NCBI GenBank assembly: GCA_964605655.1 | Contig: CAZSDK010000019.1 | Location: forward strand, 1-64,000 | Reading direction: 5' to 3' | Source: JAKLIX01 sp964605655 | GTDB lineage: Bacteria > Bacteroidota > Bacteroidia > Bacteroidales > CAIXZF01 | DNA: 64,000 nt | Made by a program: the position numbers and the translations under genes | The notes under the pieces: model-generated | What the model saw: only the letters and a program-made list of their open reading frames with translations | Told to the model about the DNA's origin: nothing | Database searches by the model: none | Part shown: piece by piece, positions 9,182 to 17,278 of the stretch | Numbering within the stretch: the stretch's first letter is position 1 | Layout of the letters: each line of letters starts with the position of its first letter

Positions 9182-10012
9182 ATGCGCTATTTTTTCTCCT
9201 TCCTGCTCCGCTACCATTTCTTTTTCCTGTTCCTCCTGCTGGAAGTGATCTGCTTTCTCCTTATGGTGGAATCGAACCAGTACCAGCACACACGGGTCAT
9301 CAATGGAGTAAGTGAAATGACCGGGTCGGTCCAGGCCAGGGTGAACGCCGTGACCCAGTACCTCCACCTGAAAGAAGCCAACAAAGCCCTGGCTGAAGAA
9401 AATGCACGGCTCCGTTCTCAGCTGCTCTCCTCCTATCTCCTGGTCGATACCAATACCTTCCGGGTGGAGGATACAGCCAAACACCAGCAGTACTCGTATA
9501 TCAATGCCCAGGTGATCAGTAATACGGTGAACACCCGCAACAACTACCTGATGCTCAACAAAGGAAGCAAACATGGCATACAGCCCGATATGGCAGTGAT
9601 CTCCCCCGAAGGCATCGTGGGCATCGTCTCTAAAGTATCAGAGAACTTCTCCTGGGTGATCAGCCTCCTTCACAAACAAACGAAAATCTCGGCCAGGATT
9701 AAGAAGAACGGTTTTGTGGGGACCATCTCCTGGAAGGGAACAGATTACTCGGTGGGACAGCTGATGGATATCCCCGCCAACGTCCTGATCAGCAAAGGAG
9801 ATACAGTGGTCACCTCCGGGTTCTCCCATATCTTCCCTCCCAACCTGATGATTGGTACCATCCAGAGCTTCCAGGTGGACAAAGGGTACAACTTCTACGA
9901 CATCACCCTGAAGTTCTCACAGAATTACAAAAGGGTGAGCCATGTATATGTGATCAGGGATTTCTTCAGCGATGAAAAAATGGACCTGGAAAAATTCAAG
10001 GTCGATGAATAA
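9182..10012 (+). CDS. mreC: Rod shape-determining protein MreC
   Basis: The 276-residue protein has an N-terminal membrane anchor (about residues 9-30, YHFFFLFLLLEVICFLLMVE), a short coiled coil (HLKEANKALAEENARLRSQL, near 62-81) and two periplasmic beta-barrel domains, with the family segments YLMLNKGSKHGIQPDMAVIS and GDTVVTSGFSHIFPPNLMIG. MreC links the MreB filament to the peptidoglycan synthases of the elongasome. The last eight bases overlap the start of mreD, which suggests translational coupling. Confidence 0.93.
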   Translation: MRYFFSFLLRYHFFFLFLLLEVICFLLMVESNQYQHTRVINGVSEMTGSVQARVNAVTQYLHLKEANKALAEENARLRSQLLSSYLLVDTNTFRVEDTAKHQQYSYINAQVISNTVNTRNNYLMLNKGSKHGIQPDMAVISPEGIVGIVSKVSENFSWVISLLHKQTKISARIKKNGFVGTISWKGTDYSVGQLMDIPANVLISKGDTVVTSGFSHIFPPNLMIGTIQSFQVDKGYNFYDITLKFSQNYKRVSHVYVIRDFFSDEKMDLEKFKVDE

Positions 10013-10514
10013 CCAGGTGATCAGAAATATAGTCCGCTTTTTGGTGCTGGCTGCCATCCAGGTGGTGATCCTCAACCGCATCCATTTCCTGGGTTTTATC
10101 AACCCCTACCTTTACGTGCTGTTCATCCTGTTGCTGCCTTTTGAGACGCCGCGATGGCAGCTCCTGGCTTTTTCTTTCCTGATGGGGCTCACCATGGATG
10201 CCTTCTCCAACTCCTTCGGGCTGCATGCAGGCGCTTGCACTCTTATGGCATACAGCAGGCCGGCCATACTCAGGTTGCTGACCTCCAGGAAGGAATATGA
10301 GCCCGGACTGAGACCCGGGATCAAAGACCTGGGATTCAACTGGTTCCTCTCCTATTCCGGGGTGCTGATCCTGATCCATCACAGCTTCCTGTTCTACATG
10401 GAGGTATTCCAGTTCAGGGAGTTTTTCTTCACCCTCTTCAAAGTCGTGGCCAACAGCAGTGTGACCCTCCTGCTGGTGTTTATCAGCCAATACCTGTTTT
10501 ACAGGAAAAGCTGA
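10005..10514 (+). CDS. mreD: Rod shape-determining protein MreD
   Basis: The chosen start is the ATG at 10005, within the last codons of mreC (ATGAATAA is shared), giving 169 residues: MNNQVIRNIVRFLVLAAIQ. An in-frame ATG at 9972 would add eleven charged residues inside mreC and is unlikely. The protein is hydrophobic, with about five to six membrane segments, and shows the MreD blocks NRIHFLGFINPYLYVLFILL and a LTMDAFSNSFGLHA loop. It works with MreC in the elongasome. It ends the operon: the next gene is convergent, so mrdA and rodA, which follow mreD in many relatives, are not here. Confidence 0.9.
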   Translation: MNNQVIRNIVRFLVLAAIQVVILNRIHFLGFINPYLYVLFILLLPFETPRWQLLAFSFLMGLTMDAFSNSFGLHAGACTLMAYSRPAILRLLTSRKEYEPGLRPGIKDLGFNWFLSYSGVLILIHHSFLFYMEVFQFREFFFTLFKVVANSSVTLLLVFISQYLFYRKS

Positions 10515-10518
10515 GCAA

Positions 10519-11430
10519 TTATTTGATCCTGTCGAACCCCTTTCCGTAAACCCCCATCACCGTCCCCACCGAGATGAAAGCATCCGGGTCTGCCTCCTTG
10601 ATCGTCCTGAACACCATGGCTGACTCATATTTCCTGATGATCACCATGATCACCTCTGTGTCCTCTCCCGAGTACCATCCCTTCCCTTTAAGAAAAGTGA
10701 CCCCACGGCCGATATCTTTCCCGATGCGGTCGGCGATCAGCTTGTTTTCCCTGGAGAAGACGAAGATCTGAAGAGAACGCTTGGATCCGGTCAGGTAAAG
10801 GTCGATGACATAGGAGGTCACGGCCATGGTGACATAACCGTAGACGATGATCTCGATGGAATGAAAGATGAGGTAAGAGGAGGCGATGATGAAGACGTCA
10901 CACAGCAGAAGCATCTTGCCCTGGCTGATGTTCCGGTAGTGGTTCACGATCATGGCGATGATATCTGTCCCGCCGGTACTGCCGCCCTGGGTGAAGATAA
11001 GCCCGATGCTGAAGCCGCTCAGGATCCCGCCGATGATGGCACTCATGAAACGGTCGTCGACCACGGGCTTGGTAATGTACCACTGAAGGAAGGTCATGAC
11101 TCCGGATAGGACCAGGATGGAAAAGATGGTCTTGATGCTGAAAGAGGTGCCCAGTATCCGTATGGCAGCCAGGATCAGCACCGCATTGATGATCAGCAGG
11201 CTGATACCCACCGGGAACCCGGTGGCAAAATAGATCAGGGTGGCAATACCGGCCACCCCTCCGCCAACGATGTGTGACGGAATAAGGAAGGCCGTCCAGC
11301 TCAGGGCATAAATGATGAGACCAAAGGTGATGATGATCATCGATCTGGTCTCCTTCCAGGCACGGTGACCTGACTTCGGCAATTTCCGCGTAATGGGGTC
11401 TGTCGTATTCATTTTTTCCATGGTGATCAT
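10519..11430 (-). CDS. YitT family membrane protein with C-terminal DUF2179 domain
   Basis: The 303-residue protein has about five membrane segments in its first two thirds (MIIITFGLIIYALSWTAFLI onward), with the family motif SHIVGGGVAGIATLIYF and the GGSTGGTDIIAMI loop. The C-terminal soluble DUF2179 domain has GRGVTFLKGKGWYSGEDTEV and ends FISVGTVMGVYGKGFDRIK. The function of the YitT family is not established; DUF2179 resembles small ligand-binding regulatory domains. The stop lies four bases from that of mreD, in convergent orientation. The first ATG (11430) and the one at 11418 are both possible starts. Confidence 0.9.
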   Translation of the reverse strand: MITMEKMNTTDPITRKLPKSGHRAWKETRSMIIITFGLIIYALSWTAFLIPSHIVGGGVAGIATLIYFATGFPVGISLLIINAVLILAAIRILGTSFSIKTIFSILVLSGVMTFLQWYITKPVVDDRFMSAIIGGILSGFSIGLIFTQGGSTGGTDIIAMIVNHYRNISQGKMLLLCDVFIIASSYLIFHSIEIIVYGYVTMAVTSYVIDLYLTGSKRSLQIFVFSRENKLIADRIGKDIGRGVTFLKGKGWYSGEDTEVIMVIIRKYESAMVFRTIKEADPDAFISVGTVMGVYGKGFDRIK

Positions 11431-11490
11431 ATTAAAAAAGGGGAAGGATAAAAAGTGAAATTACTACTTTCCTGGTAATCAGAATACTTC

Positions 11491-11518
11491 TTTGAATTTT
11501 TTGCGTTGTTTACCTTTG
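11491..11518 (+). promoter_or_regulatory. Promoter-like TTTG / TACCTTTG pair
   Basis: TTTG at 11491-11494 and TACCTTTG at 11511-11518 fit the Bacteroidota -33/-7 pattern, with a slightly short spacer of 16 bases. Transcription would start near 11524. That is 26 bases before a 39-codon open frame and about 330 bases before the M28 peptidase gene. Confidence 0.45.
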
Positions 11519-11549
11519 CAAAGCAGCTGGTATACTATATCCATCAGCA

Positions 11550-11669
11550 ATGTTTACAATTGACAATATCCTGGTTGAGGGACCTGATTTGACAATAACA
11601 AATGTAAACAACAAGTTCCAAAGTGCGAAAATCAGGGTGAAACAGAAGATTTTCCTGTTGAATGCGTAA
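11550..11669 (+). CDS. Candidate 39-residue small protein
   Basis: An ATG at 11550 opens a 39-codon frame (starting MFTIDNILVEGPDLTITN and ending KQKIFLLNA) in the 423-base stretch between the divergent YitT and M28 genes. The TACCTTTG element at 11511 sits at a normal distance from it. No Shine-Dalgarno sequence is obvious, which is common in this phylum. I do not recognise the peptide; it is mixed hydrophilic with no signal peptide. It could be a real small gene, the decayed end of a larger one, or a chance frame in the M28 leader. The rest of the gap (11670-11853) is AT-rich and I see nothing else in it. Confidence 0.3.
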   Translation: MFTIDNILVEGPDLTITNVNNKFQSAKIRVKQKIFLLNA

Positions 11670-11853
11670 ATTTCATCCCTGAACGGGAAAAAGCATGAAA
11701 AAAAGGTTCCGGCATGGTTTTACGCCTGATGGTATATTATATTTCAAAAATCCGGAAGTAACTGATGAAATTTGATGTTTAAAGTCACTGAGGAAAAACA
11801 GTGGCTGCAAAAAAGCTGATTAAATCCTTGTGATCATAATTAAAATTGAAGCC

Positions 11854-14151
11854 ATGAAACCTTTGCTGTCCATGCTGATTCTGCTGTTTTCCGGTTTATT
11901 CCTGCAGGCTCAGGAAGAAATCAACATTCCATCCTCATTGCCGGCCATTGATTTCAGCCGGGAAACCCGGCCGGAAGCTGTTGTCATGGCCCCTCTTGAT
12001 TCGTCGGTGCTGGATTCCGTGCTGTTGCTGACGACCAGCCAGGTAAACAACGACAGTATCTACTCATACATGCAGGGACTGGTGAGCTTCGGTACCCGAT
12101 TCATGCTGGCAGCCAACCACAGAGAAGTAGCCGAATGGATCCGGCAGAAGTTTTTGTCTTTCGGATTTACCAACGCCCGGCTCGACTCCTTTGAATGTGT
12201 GGAGGAGTGGCCCCTCAACAGCGGTATCCTTGATACCTCATGGCAATACAATGTGCTTGCCACCCTCGACGGAAGCCTGGACCCGCAGATGAACTGCATC
12301 ACCGGCGGACATTATGATGCTATCATCTATTCCGGCGGAGATCCTTATATAACCGCTCCGGGAGCCGATGACAACGCCTCAGCTATTGCCGTCACTCTTG
12401 AGACCGCCCGGGTGCTGAAATCTACGGGTTATGTCCCCAAGACCAGCATCACCTTTGCCGCCTGGGCTGGGGAGGAGAGAGGACTGAACGGCAGTTTCAA
12501 CTACGTCATTCAAGCCTACAATAACCACGATAACGTCAAGGCTTACCTGAATAACGACATGGTCTCCTACTATCAGGACACCACCTCATGGGTCTTCAAC
12601 GTCAACCAGTATTCCGGGTCACGATGGCTGGGAGATATGGCCCGTGCTGCCGCCCAGGGTTATACCCTGCTTCAGCCCGATACCAGCACCGGCAACTCCC
12701 AGGGATCCGACAGTTATGCCTTTTATGCAGCCGGATTTCCCTCCCTGTATTTTTCTTCTGATGAATTCACCCCTTACTATCATACACCCAACGACCAGCT
12801 TTCCACCTGTAACATTCCCTATTGTGCCGATATCACCCGGGTGACCATGGGAACCCTGCTGATGGCCGACCAGTATCCCTCACCCGTTAAGCTGGATGTC
12901 TTCAATCCGGGGACGGGGAACTCGCTGATACCCCGGTGGAGCCCCAACCCTGAGTCGGATATCGCCTGTTACAGAGTGCGCAAGGGGACCCTTCCCAACA
13001 CCTTCTACCAGGAGGTGACCACTACCGATACCTCTTACACCTTCACCGGCCTTTCACCCGATACCGTTTACTATTTTGCCGTCTCAGCCATGAACAACGA
13101 CAGCATGAACGGGCCCGCCGCCATCGTCCACGATAAACCGGTGCTGGTGACCATGGACCAGGGAATCCTCATCGTCGACGACAGCGAAGGCGGTATCCTC
13201 AACCCCGAGGATACCACTGTGGATGCCTTTTACCGACAGACCCTGGCTTCCTTTCAATATTCAGAATATGATGCCTTTATGGAACAGAAGATCAGCCTGG
13301 CCGACCTCGGCAAGTATTCCTCGGTTTTATGGCATATCAACAAACAAACCACCATTACCGTCCTGAACCGTTTCATGCCGGAGGTGGTGAAATACCTGAG
13401 GCTGGGAGGTAACATCCTGTTCACCGTCTACCAGCCCGAGAAAGCGATCTTTAAGCTAAGCTATTATCCCGTCAGCTGGTCGGAAGGCAACTTCATATAC
13501 GATTACTTACAGATACAGACCCATGACCTTCAGACAGCCTCCTATTTCAATACGGCAGTGCCTTACAACACTACTTTCCCCATGTTGCAGACCGACACCA
13601 GCAAGACCATGGCGAACCTGGACCACCATCTTTCCCATATAGAAGCCCTCTATCCCAATCCACTCGGGACGATCATCTACACCTATGGCAGTGGTTACGA
13701 CAGCGCTACCCCCCAGGGAGGGATGACCGGCATGCCCGTAGGGGTGATGACCCAGAATGCCCCCTGGAAGGTCGTGACCCTCAGCTTTCCCTTATATTAC
13801 ATGCAGCTGCCGGAAGCCAGGACTTTTGTGGAGCAGGTGATGTACCAGTATTTCGGGGAATCTCCCATCGGCATGCCGGACCAGGGAAATCCTGCTTTCC
13901 TGCTGGCGGTATTTCCCAATCCAGCCTCCGGCCAACTGACCCTTCAATATACCAACACCAGCGGTCATCCGCTGAAGGCTGCCCTTTACAACTTGCTGGG
14001 GGAACGTTTGAAAAACCTGGTGCTTCCGAATGAAGGAGTGGGTTTGAACAGTTGTTCCCTGGATGTCCGTTCCCTGGTTCCCGGCGTCTATATTCTTAAA
14101 GTGACAGATGGAACGGCTGCCTGTATCCGCAAAGTCGTCATTGACAGATGA
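11854..14151 (+). CDS. Secreted M28 family metallopeptidase with type IX sorting domain
   Basis: The start is the ATG at 11854, which gives the signal peptide MKPLLSMLILLFSGLFLQAQ; a GTG eight codons upstream is in frame but less likely. The mature protein (765 residues with signal) has an M28 zinc aminopeptidase-like domain with ITGGHYDAI (His near 153), PGADDNASA (Asp near 172), WAGEERGL (Glu near 207) and YYHTPNDQLS as final His. A fibronectin-like segment (about 350-430) and a long region of unknown fold follow. The end carries a type A T9SS signal: FPNPASGQLTLQY, then GERLKNL and GVYILKVTDG. Export across the outer membrane and surface attachment or release are inferred. Peptide scavenging is the probable role. 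Confidence 0.92.
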   Translation: MKPLLSMLILLFSGLFLQAQEEINIPSSLPAIDFSRETRPEAVVMAPLDSSVLDSVLLLTTSQVNNDSIYSYMQGLVSFGTRFMLAANHREVAEWIRQKFLSFGFTNARLDSFECVEEWPLNSGILDTSWQYNVLATLDGSLDPQMNCITGGHYDAIIYSGGDPYITAPGADDNASAIAVTLETARVLKSTGYVPKTSITFAAWAGEERGLNGSFNYVIQAYNNHDNVKAYLNNDMVSYYQDTTSWVFNVNQYSGSRWLGDMARAAAQGYTLLQPDTSTGNSQGSDSYAFYAAGFPSLYFSSDEFTPYYHTPNDQLSTCNIPYCADITRVTMGTLLMADQYPSPVKLDVFNPGTGNSLIPRWSPNPESDIACYRVRKGTLPNTFYQEVTTTDTSYTFTGLSPDTVYYFAVSAMNNDSMNGPAAIVHDKPVLVTMDQGILIVDDSEGGILNPEDTTVDAFYRQTLASFQYSEYDAFMEQKISLADLGKYSSVLWHINKQTTITVLNRFMPEVVKYLRLGGNILFTVYQPEKAIFKLSYYPVSWSEGNFIYDYLQIQTHDLQTASYFNTAVPYNTTFPMLQTDTSKTMANLDHHLSHIEALYPNPLGTIIYTYGSGYDSATPQGGMTGMPVGVMTQNAPWKVVTLSFPLYYMQLPEARTFVEQVMYQYFGESPIGMPDQGNPAFLLAVFPNPASGQLTLQYTNTSGHPLKAALYNLLGERLKNLVLPNEGVGLNSCSLDVRSLVPGVYILKVTDGTAACIRKVVIDR

Positions 14152-14196
14152 TGAAAACATTCATCACTTTTGAGTATCTTTAATGAAAATTTCCGG

Positions 14197-14553
14197 ATGA
14201 AAGCCATGGGATATCGTATACTGAGGTTTTTACGCCATCACCTGGAGTTGATCTTCTGGGTATGTGGAATGCTGTTGTTGGCCCTTTCCGACCCTGCCTC
14301 CTCCCATTTTACGGTATGTCCCCTGCATCTGGCCGGATGGGAACATTGTCCGGGCTGCGGGCTGGGCCATGCCATCGGTTTCCTTTTCAGGGGGGAGTGG
14401 GCAGCCTCGCTACATGCCCATCCTTTGGGCATACCGGCCCTGTTCTTCATCCTGCTCCGCATATACCGTATTCTTTCCAATAAACACTATCCTTATAAAA
14501 ATGACACCCATGGACGCCCTGTTTATGACCCTGCCGAACCTGAGTCCTGCTGA
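14197..14553 (+). CDS. DUF2752 domain membrane protein
   Basis: The 118-residue protein starts at the ATG at 14197 (an in-frame TTG at 14170 gives nine more residues). It has two hydrophobic segments and between them the DUF2752 signature CPLHLAGWEHCPGCGLGHAI, with its three cysteines, followed by FLFRGEW. The function of DUF2752 is not known; the CPGCG motif suggests metal or redox chemistry. Its 3' end overlaps the TM2 gene by 53 bases in another frame. The same pair is often adjacent in Bacteroidota as far as I know, so translational coupling is likely. Confidence 0.85.
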   Translation: MKAMGYRILRFLRHHLELIFWVCGMLLLALSDPASSHFTVCPLHLAGWEHCPGCGLGHAIGFLFRGEWAASLHAHPLGIPALFFILLRIYRILSNKHYPYKNDTHGRPVYDPAEPESC

Positions 14554-14863
14554 AATGATGTTTCTTCAGGATATCACCAAGGAGATGACCGAGGATCAGA
14601 AAAGACAATTTATCATGATTTACCAGGGGAGGCGCCGCGACCCCCAAATGATGCTCATCCTGACCCTGCTTGGATTTGCAGGCATTGCCGGGGTCCATCG
14701 TATGATGCAGGGCGAGCTCGGACTGGGGATCGTGTACCTGCTGACCGCCGGACTCTGTTTCATCGGAACCATCATCGACATCTTCAACTACCAGAAGCTT
14801 TGTAATGACTACAACCAGCGGGTCGCTGTGGAAAGTATCCAGATGATGAAGATGATGCGGTAA
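14501..14863 (+). CDS. TM2 domain-containing membrane protein
   Basis: The ATG at 14501 gives a 120-residue protein. The same frame is open further upstream, but that part is only the shadow of the DUF2752 gene. The N-terminal half is polar and acidic (SPAEMMFLQDITKEMTEDQ), followed by two membrane helices with the TM2 pattern: a hydrophobic LILTLLGFAGIAGVHRMMQG, a short turn, and LGIVYLLTAGLCFIGTIIDI. TM2 proteins are small and of unsettled function. The gene begins inside the 3' end of the DUF2752 gene and probably shares its transcript. Confidence 0.85.
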   Translation: MTPMDALFMTLPNLSPAEMMFLQDITKEMTEDQKRQFIMIYQGRRRDPQMMLILTLLGFAGIAGVHRMMQGELGLGIVYLLTAGLCFIGTIIDIFNYQKLCNDYNQRVAVESIQMMKMMR

Positions 14864-14894
14864 TCTGGGAAAGGATCAGGAAGACTTTCTCAGT

Positions 14895-15746
14895 TTAATC
14901 ACCCGTCACATCCTGTTGGATGACATAATAATGGTGATGTTTCAGGTAGTCCCTCATCAGGGAGGCTGACATTTCTTTGCTGAGGTCGATCATCAGGAGT
15001 TTAAACTCAATGATCTGGGCGAGTATCTCCATCCTTTTGGGTGGTTCCGGGAAAAGGAAGGTATTGTTAAACTGCACGATGGTCGACTGTTGCCTGAGCT
15101 GGTAGGTCCATTCATAGCGGCCGGGCTTCACCAGCGGAAGCAGCAGGGTGCTGTCGGCCGGGGGAGGGGCATTGAAGAGGGTATCTTTACTTTCCTGGCG
15201 AAACACCAGCAGGTGGCCAGTGAAGGGGAGTTTCCCGCTGCGCCAGTGCAGCCTGACCGAGTCGCTGACTATAATCGTTTCATCTTCAGGGGAATAGTTC
15301 AGGTCGGGGAGGAGGCTTCCCCGGGAGGCGGCCCCACCGACCGTTCCTGCAGAAACTTCCCGGTCTTTTTTATCGGCATAGAGTTTCTGCATATATTCGA
15401 GAAAGCGGGAGGTGGTGCTGCTTTCCCTGGCCTTATCTATTTTGGATGCCAGTCCTTCGGTCGTGAGCGACATCGCCTTTTCACCCCCTATTTCCAGCGC
15501 CTTTTTCCCGTCGAAGGCGATGCCCCGGGCGCCGAAGTTCATTTTCAACGTAGCCCTGGCCGGGATGGTGGTGATCACGGCCCTCACCAGGGGCACCGGG
15601 GTTTTGGACTGCTGGACCGTATAGGAGGCTTCTCCCTGGATGAGGATGAAGGAGAGCTTGTCCTGAGCGGGCGCTAACAGGGGAAGCATGAGAGAGAGAA
15701 AGAGTATAAGAAGGGGTGATCTGCAAGTAATCAGTGATGTTTTCAT
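14895..15746 (-). CDS. Secreted protein of unknown function
   Basis: The 283-residue protein starts with a signal peptide (SPLLILFLSLMLPLLAPAQ, cleavage near residue 28). I do not recognise the family. The first part after the signal (SFILIQGEASYTVQQ and ARATLKMNFGARGIAF) resembles a FecR-like beta-rich segment. The centre (VSDSVRLHWRSGKLPFTGHL) looks like a beta-sandwich. The C-terminus is helical, with a histidine-rich stretch KHHHYYVIQQD. No lipobox or sorting domain is seen, so it is probably periplasmic. It stands alone, diverging from the glycosylase-antitoxin gene. Confidence 0.6.
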   Translation of the reverse strand: MKTSLITCRSPLLILFLSLMLPLLAPAQDKLSFILIQGEASYTVQQSKTPVPLVRAVITTIPARATLKMNFGARGIAFDGKKALEIGGEKAMSLTTEGLASKIDKARESSTTSRFLEYMQKLYADKKDREVSAGTVGGAASRGSLLPDLNYSPEDETIIVSDSVRLHWRSGKLPFTGHLLVFRQESKDTLFNAPPPADSTLLLPLVKPGRYEWTYQLRQQSTIVQFNNTFLFPEPPKRMEILAQIIEFKLLMIDLSKEMSASLMRDYLKHHHYYVIQQDVTGD

Positions 15747-15882
15747 TTATTAGATGGGTCAGTTACAACAATGGAACCAAAATTACGGTAGAAAATCGAT
15801 GGGTCAGATTCTAAAAGCGTATTTGGATTATGTTTACTTTTAAATGGTAATACTTCAAGAAAAATGACCTGAAAAGCGTCCT

Positions 15883-16857
15883 ATGAAAAATGAACTTGAC
15901 CCATTATTTGATCTTGTCAGAGGCCTACCCGATGCAGAAGGAATTGAGAATCAGTACAAGAAAGTGCTGCTTCATCCTTCCTTTTTTCCTGTCGGGACGG
16001 GTTTATTAGACCTTGATGACCAGAGTATTAGCGACAAGGAGGTAATGGTTCTTGGGCAGGATTGGGGATGCAAACATTGGGTGGATCAGGATGAACATGA
16101 TCCGGCTTGGAAGAAGCAGAGTACCTGGAGAAATATATTTTACCTATTGGAGGCGTCCGAAATCGAACCGAATAATTGTTTCTATACCAATGCCTTAATG
16201 GGCGTCAGGACAGGTATGGTGGGAACAGGTCCATCCCCGGCATGGAAAAATCCCGGATTTGTAAAAGCGTGTACAGGAATTTTTAGGGAGACCTTGAGGA
16301 TTCAAAAACCCAAACTTATTCTTGCACTGGGAGCCATGGTGGCACGCTTTCTGGCAAGTGCGGATAAAGGTCATCAATTGGAAGCCTGGAGCAAGAACTT
16401 CTCTTTTAAGAACATTGATGAAGCGGGCAAGGCGTTTTTCAAGAATGTGCATTTTGTAGATGAAATACGCCCCAATGTCGTCCTTGTTGTACATCCCAGT
16501 TTCAGAAATTCGAATGTGGCAAGAAGGCGTTATGGGGAGATAGAGGGTCACGAGGCCGAAGTGGCCATGGTCAGGGAAGCGTTGAAGACATATTCCATCC
16601 TTGAAGTGGTTCAGGAACCAGCATCAGAAGCCATGGTCAGGGAAGATCTTAAGACTTACTCTATCACCATACCATATAATAAGGAGAAAGTATTCATAGA
16701 ATGGATGAAAAAACTGGACTTTGTGAAAAGGATTGAACAACAAAGCAGCCTTGATATTCCGGAAGAACACAAAGAAATAGTTCGGCAACGTATAAAAAAC
16801 ACCAGCAAGGAAGACCTTCTCGACTGGGATGAGGTAAAGGATACATTCCGCCTCTGA
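15883..16857 (+). CDS. Uracil-DNA-glycosylase-like protein fused to an antitoxin-like C-terminus
   Basis: The 324-residue frame has two parts. Residues 1 to about 235 resemble the uracil-DNA glycosylase superfamily: VMVLGQDWGCKHW (motif 1, residues 54-66), NNCFYTNALMGVR, LILALGAMVARFL, and VVLVVHPSFRN near 200-210 (the motif-2 His). Residues 251-324 read like a Bacteroidota RelE/ParE-partner antitoxin: LKTYSITIPYNKEKVFIEWM, then IPEEHKEIVRQRI and LLDWDEVKDTF at the end. An in-frame ATG at 16633 could start a free 74-residue antitoxin. The toxin gene overlaps the stop by one base (TGATG). A 16-base direct repeat lies at the junction. Either the parts are one fused protein or the antitoxin is made from the inner start. 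Confidence 0.75.
   Translation: MKNELDPLFDLVRGLPDAEGIENQYKKVLLHPSFFPVGTGLLDLDDQSISDKEVMVLGQDWGCKHWVDQDEHDPAWKKQSTWRNIFYLLEASEIEPNNCFYTNALMGVRTGMVGTGPSPAWKNPGFVKACTGIFRETLRIQKPKLILALGAMVARFLASADKGHQLEAWSKNFSFKNIDEAGKAFFKNVHFVDEIRPNVVLVVHPSFRNSNVARRRYGEIEGHEAEVAMVREALKTYSILEVVQEPASEAMVREDLKTYSITIPYNKEKVFIEWMKKLDFVKRIEQQSSLDIPEEHKEIVRQRIKNTSKEDLLDWDEVKDTFRL
16564..16645 (+). repeat. Direct repeat at the glycosylase/antitoxin junction
   Basis: GCCATGGTCAGGGAAG occurs at 16564-16579 and 16630-16645, exactly 66 bases apart, so in frame. Each encodes AMVRE and the resemblance goes on as ALKTYS and DLKTYS. Each copy holds an in-frame ATG. The repeat marks where the glycosylase-like part meets the antitoxin-like part and may record a duplication that created the fusion. 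Confidence 0.85.
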
Positions 16858-17152
16858 TGCAAAAAGCCAAAAGATTGCTCCTTAGTCCCCAGGCCCGCGA
16901 AGACATACAGCAGGCCATCGATTACTACAACGGCTGTCAACAAGGACTGGGCAAGAGATTTCACTCTGAGGTAAAGAAAGCTTTCGTAATCATCCAGAGA
17001 AGCCCGGCTTTCCAAATCCGTTATGACGATGTTCACTGTTACCCTTTGAGAGCATTTCCTTATCTGGTTCACTATATCCATGATGAAAAAGTATCTCTTT
17101 CTGGGGAGTCATCAACACCGCCCGGGAACCGGAAAAATATTGGAAGAAATGA
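16857..17152 (+). pseudogene. ParE/RelE-type toxin with a frameshift near its end
   Basis: The frame starting at 16857 reads KRLLLSPQAREDIQQAIDYY and FPYLVHYIHDEK, typical of the RelE/ParE ribonuclease/gyrase-toxin fold. After about codon 81 (17100) the expected toxin ending is found only in another frame: GVINTAREPEKYWKK with stop at 17150-17152, matching the usual R-x-P-x-x-W finish. Staying in the first frame gives 67 unrelated residues to 17303. The shift falls in CTTTCTGGGG (17097-17106), a place where one lost or two gained bases restore the reading. This is either a real inactivating mutation or a sequencing error. It partners the antitoxin-like tail encoded just upstream. Confidence 0.75.
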
Positions 17153-17278
17153 TGCCGGGGTTCATCGGAACCATCTGCTTCCCCATTCATCTCTATTTTG
17201 CACCATTTGCTTTATCCTACTCTATATCAAAATTAGCAATATGGATGTCCCGAACCTAACAGGTGTCATAAAAAATAG

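Noticed and set aside
15747..15882. Attachment site duplicate for an island at tRNA-Cys
   Set aside because: The tRNA-Cys 3' end (GACTCCGCTCGAGACC) is not repeated at the far border of the island, and no integrase gene is present.
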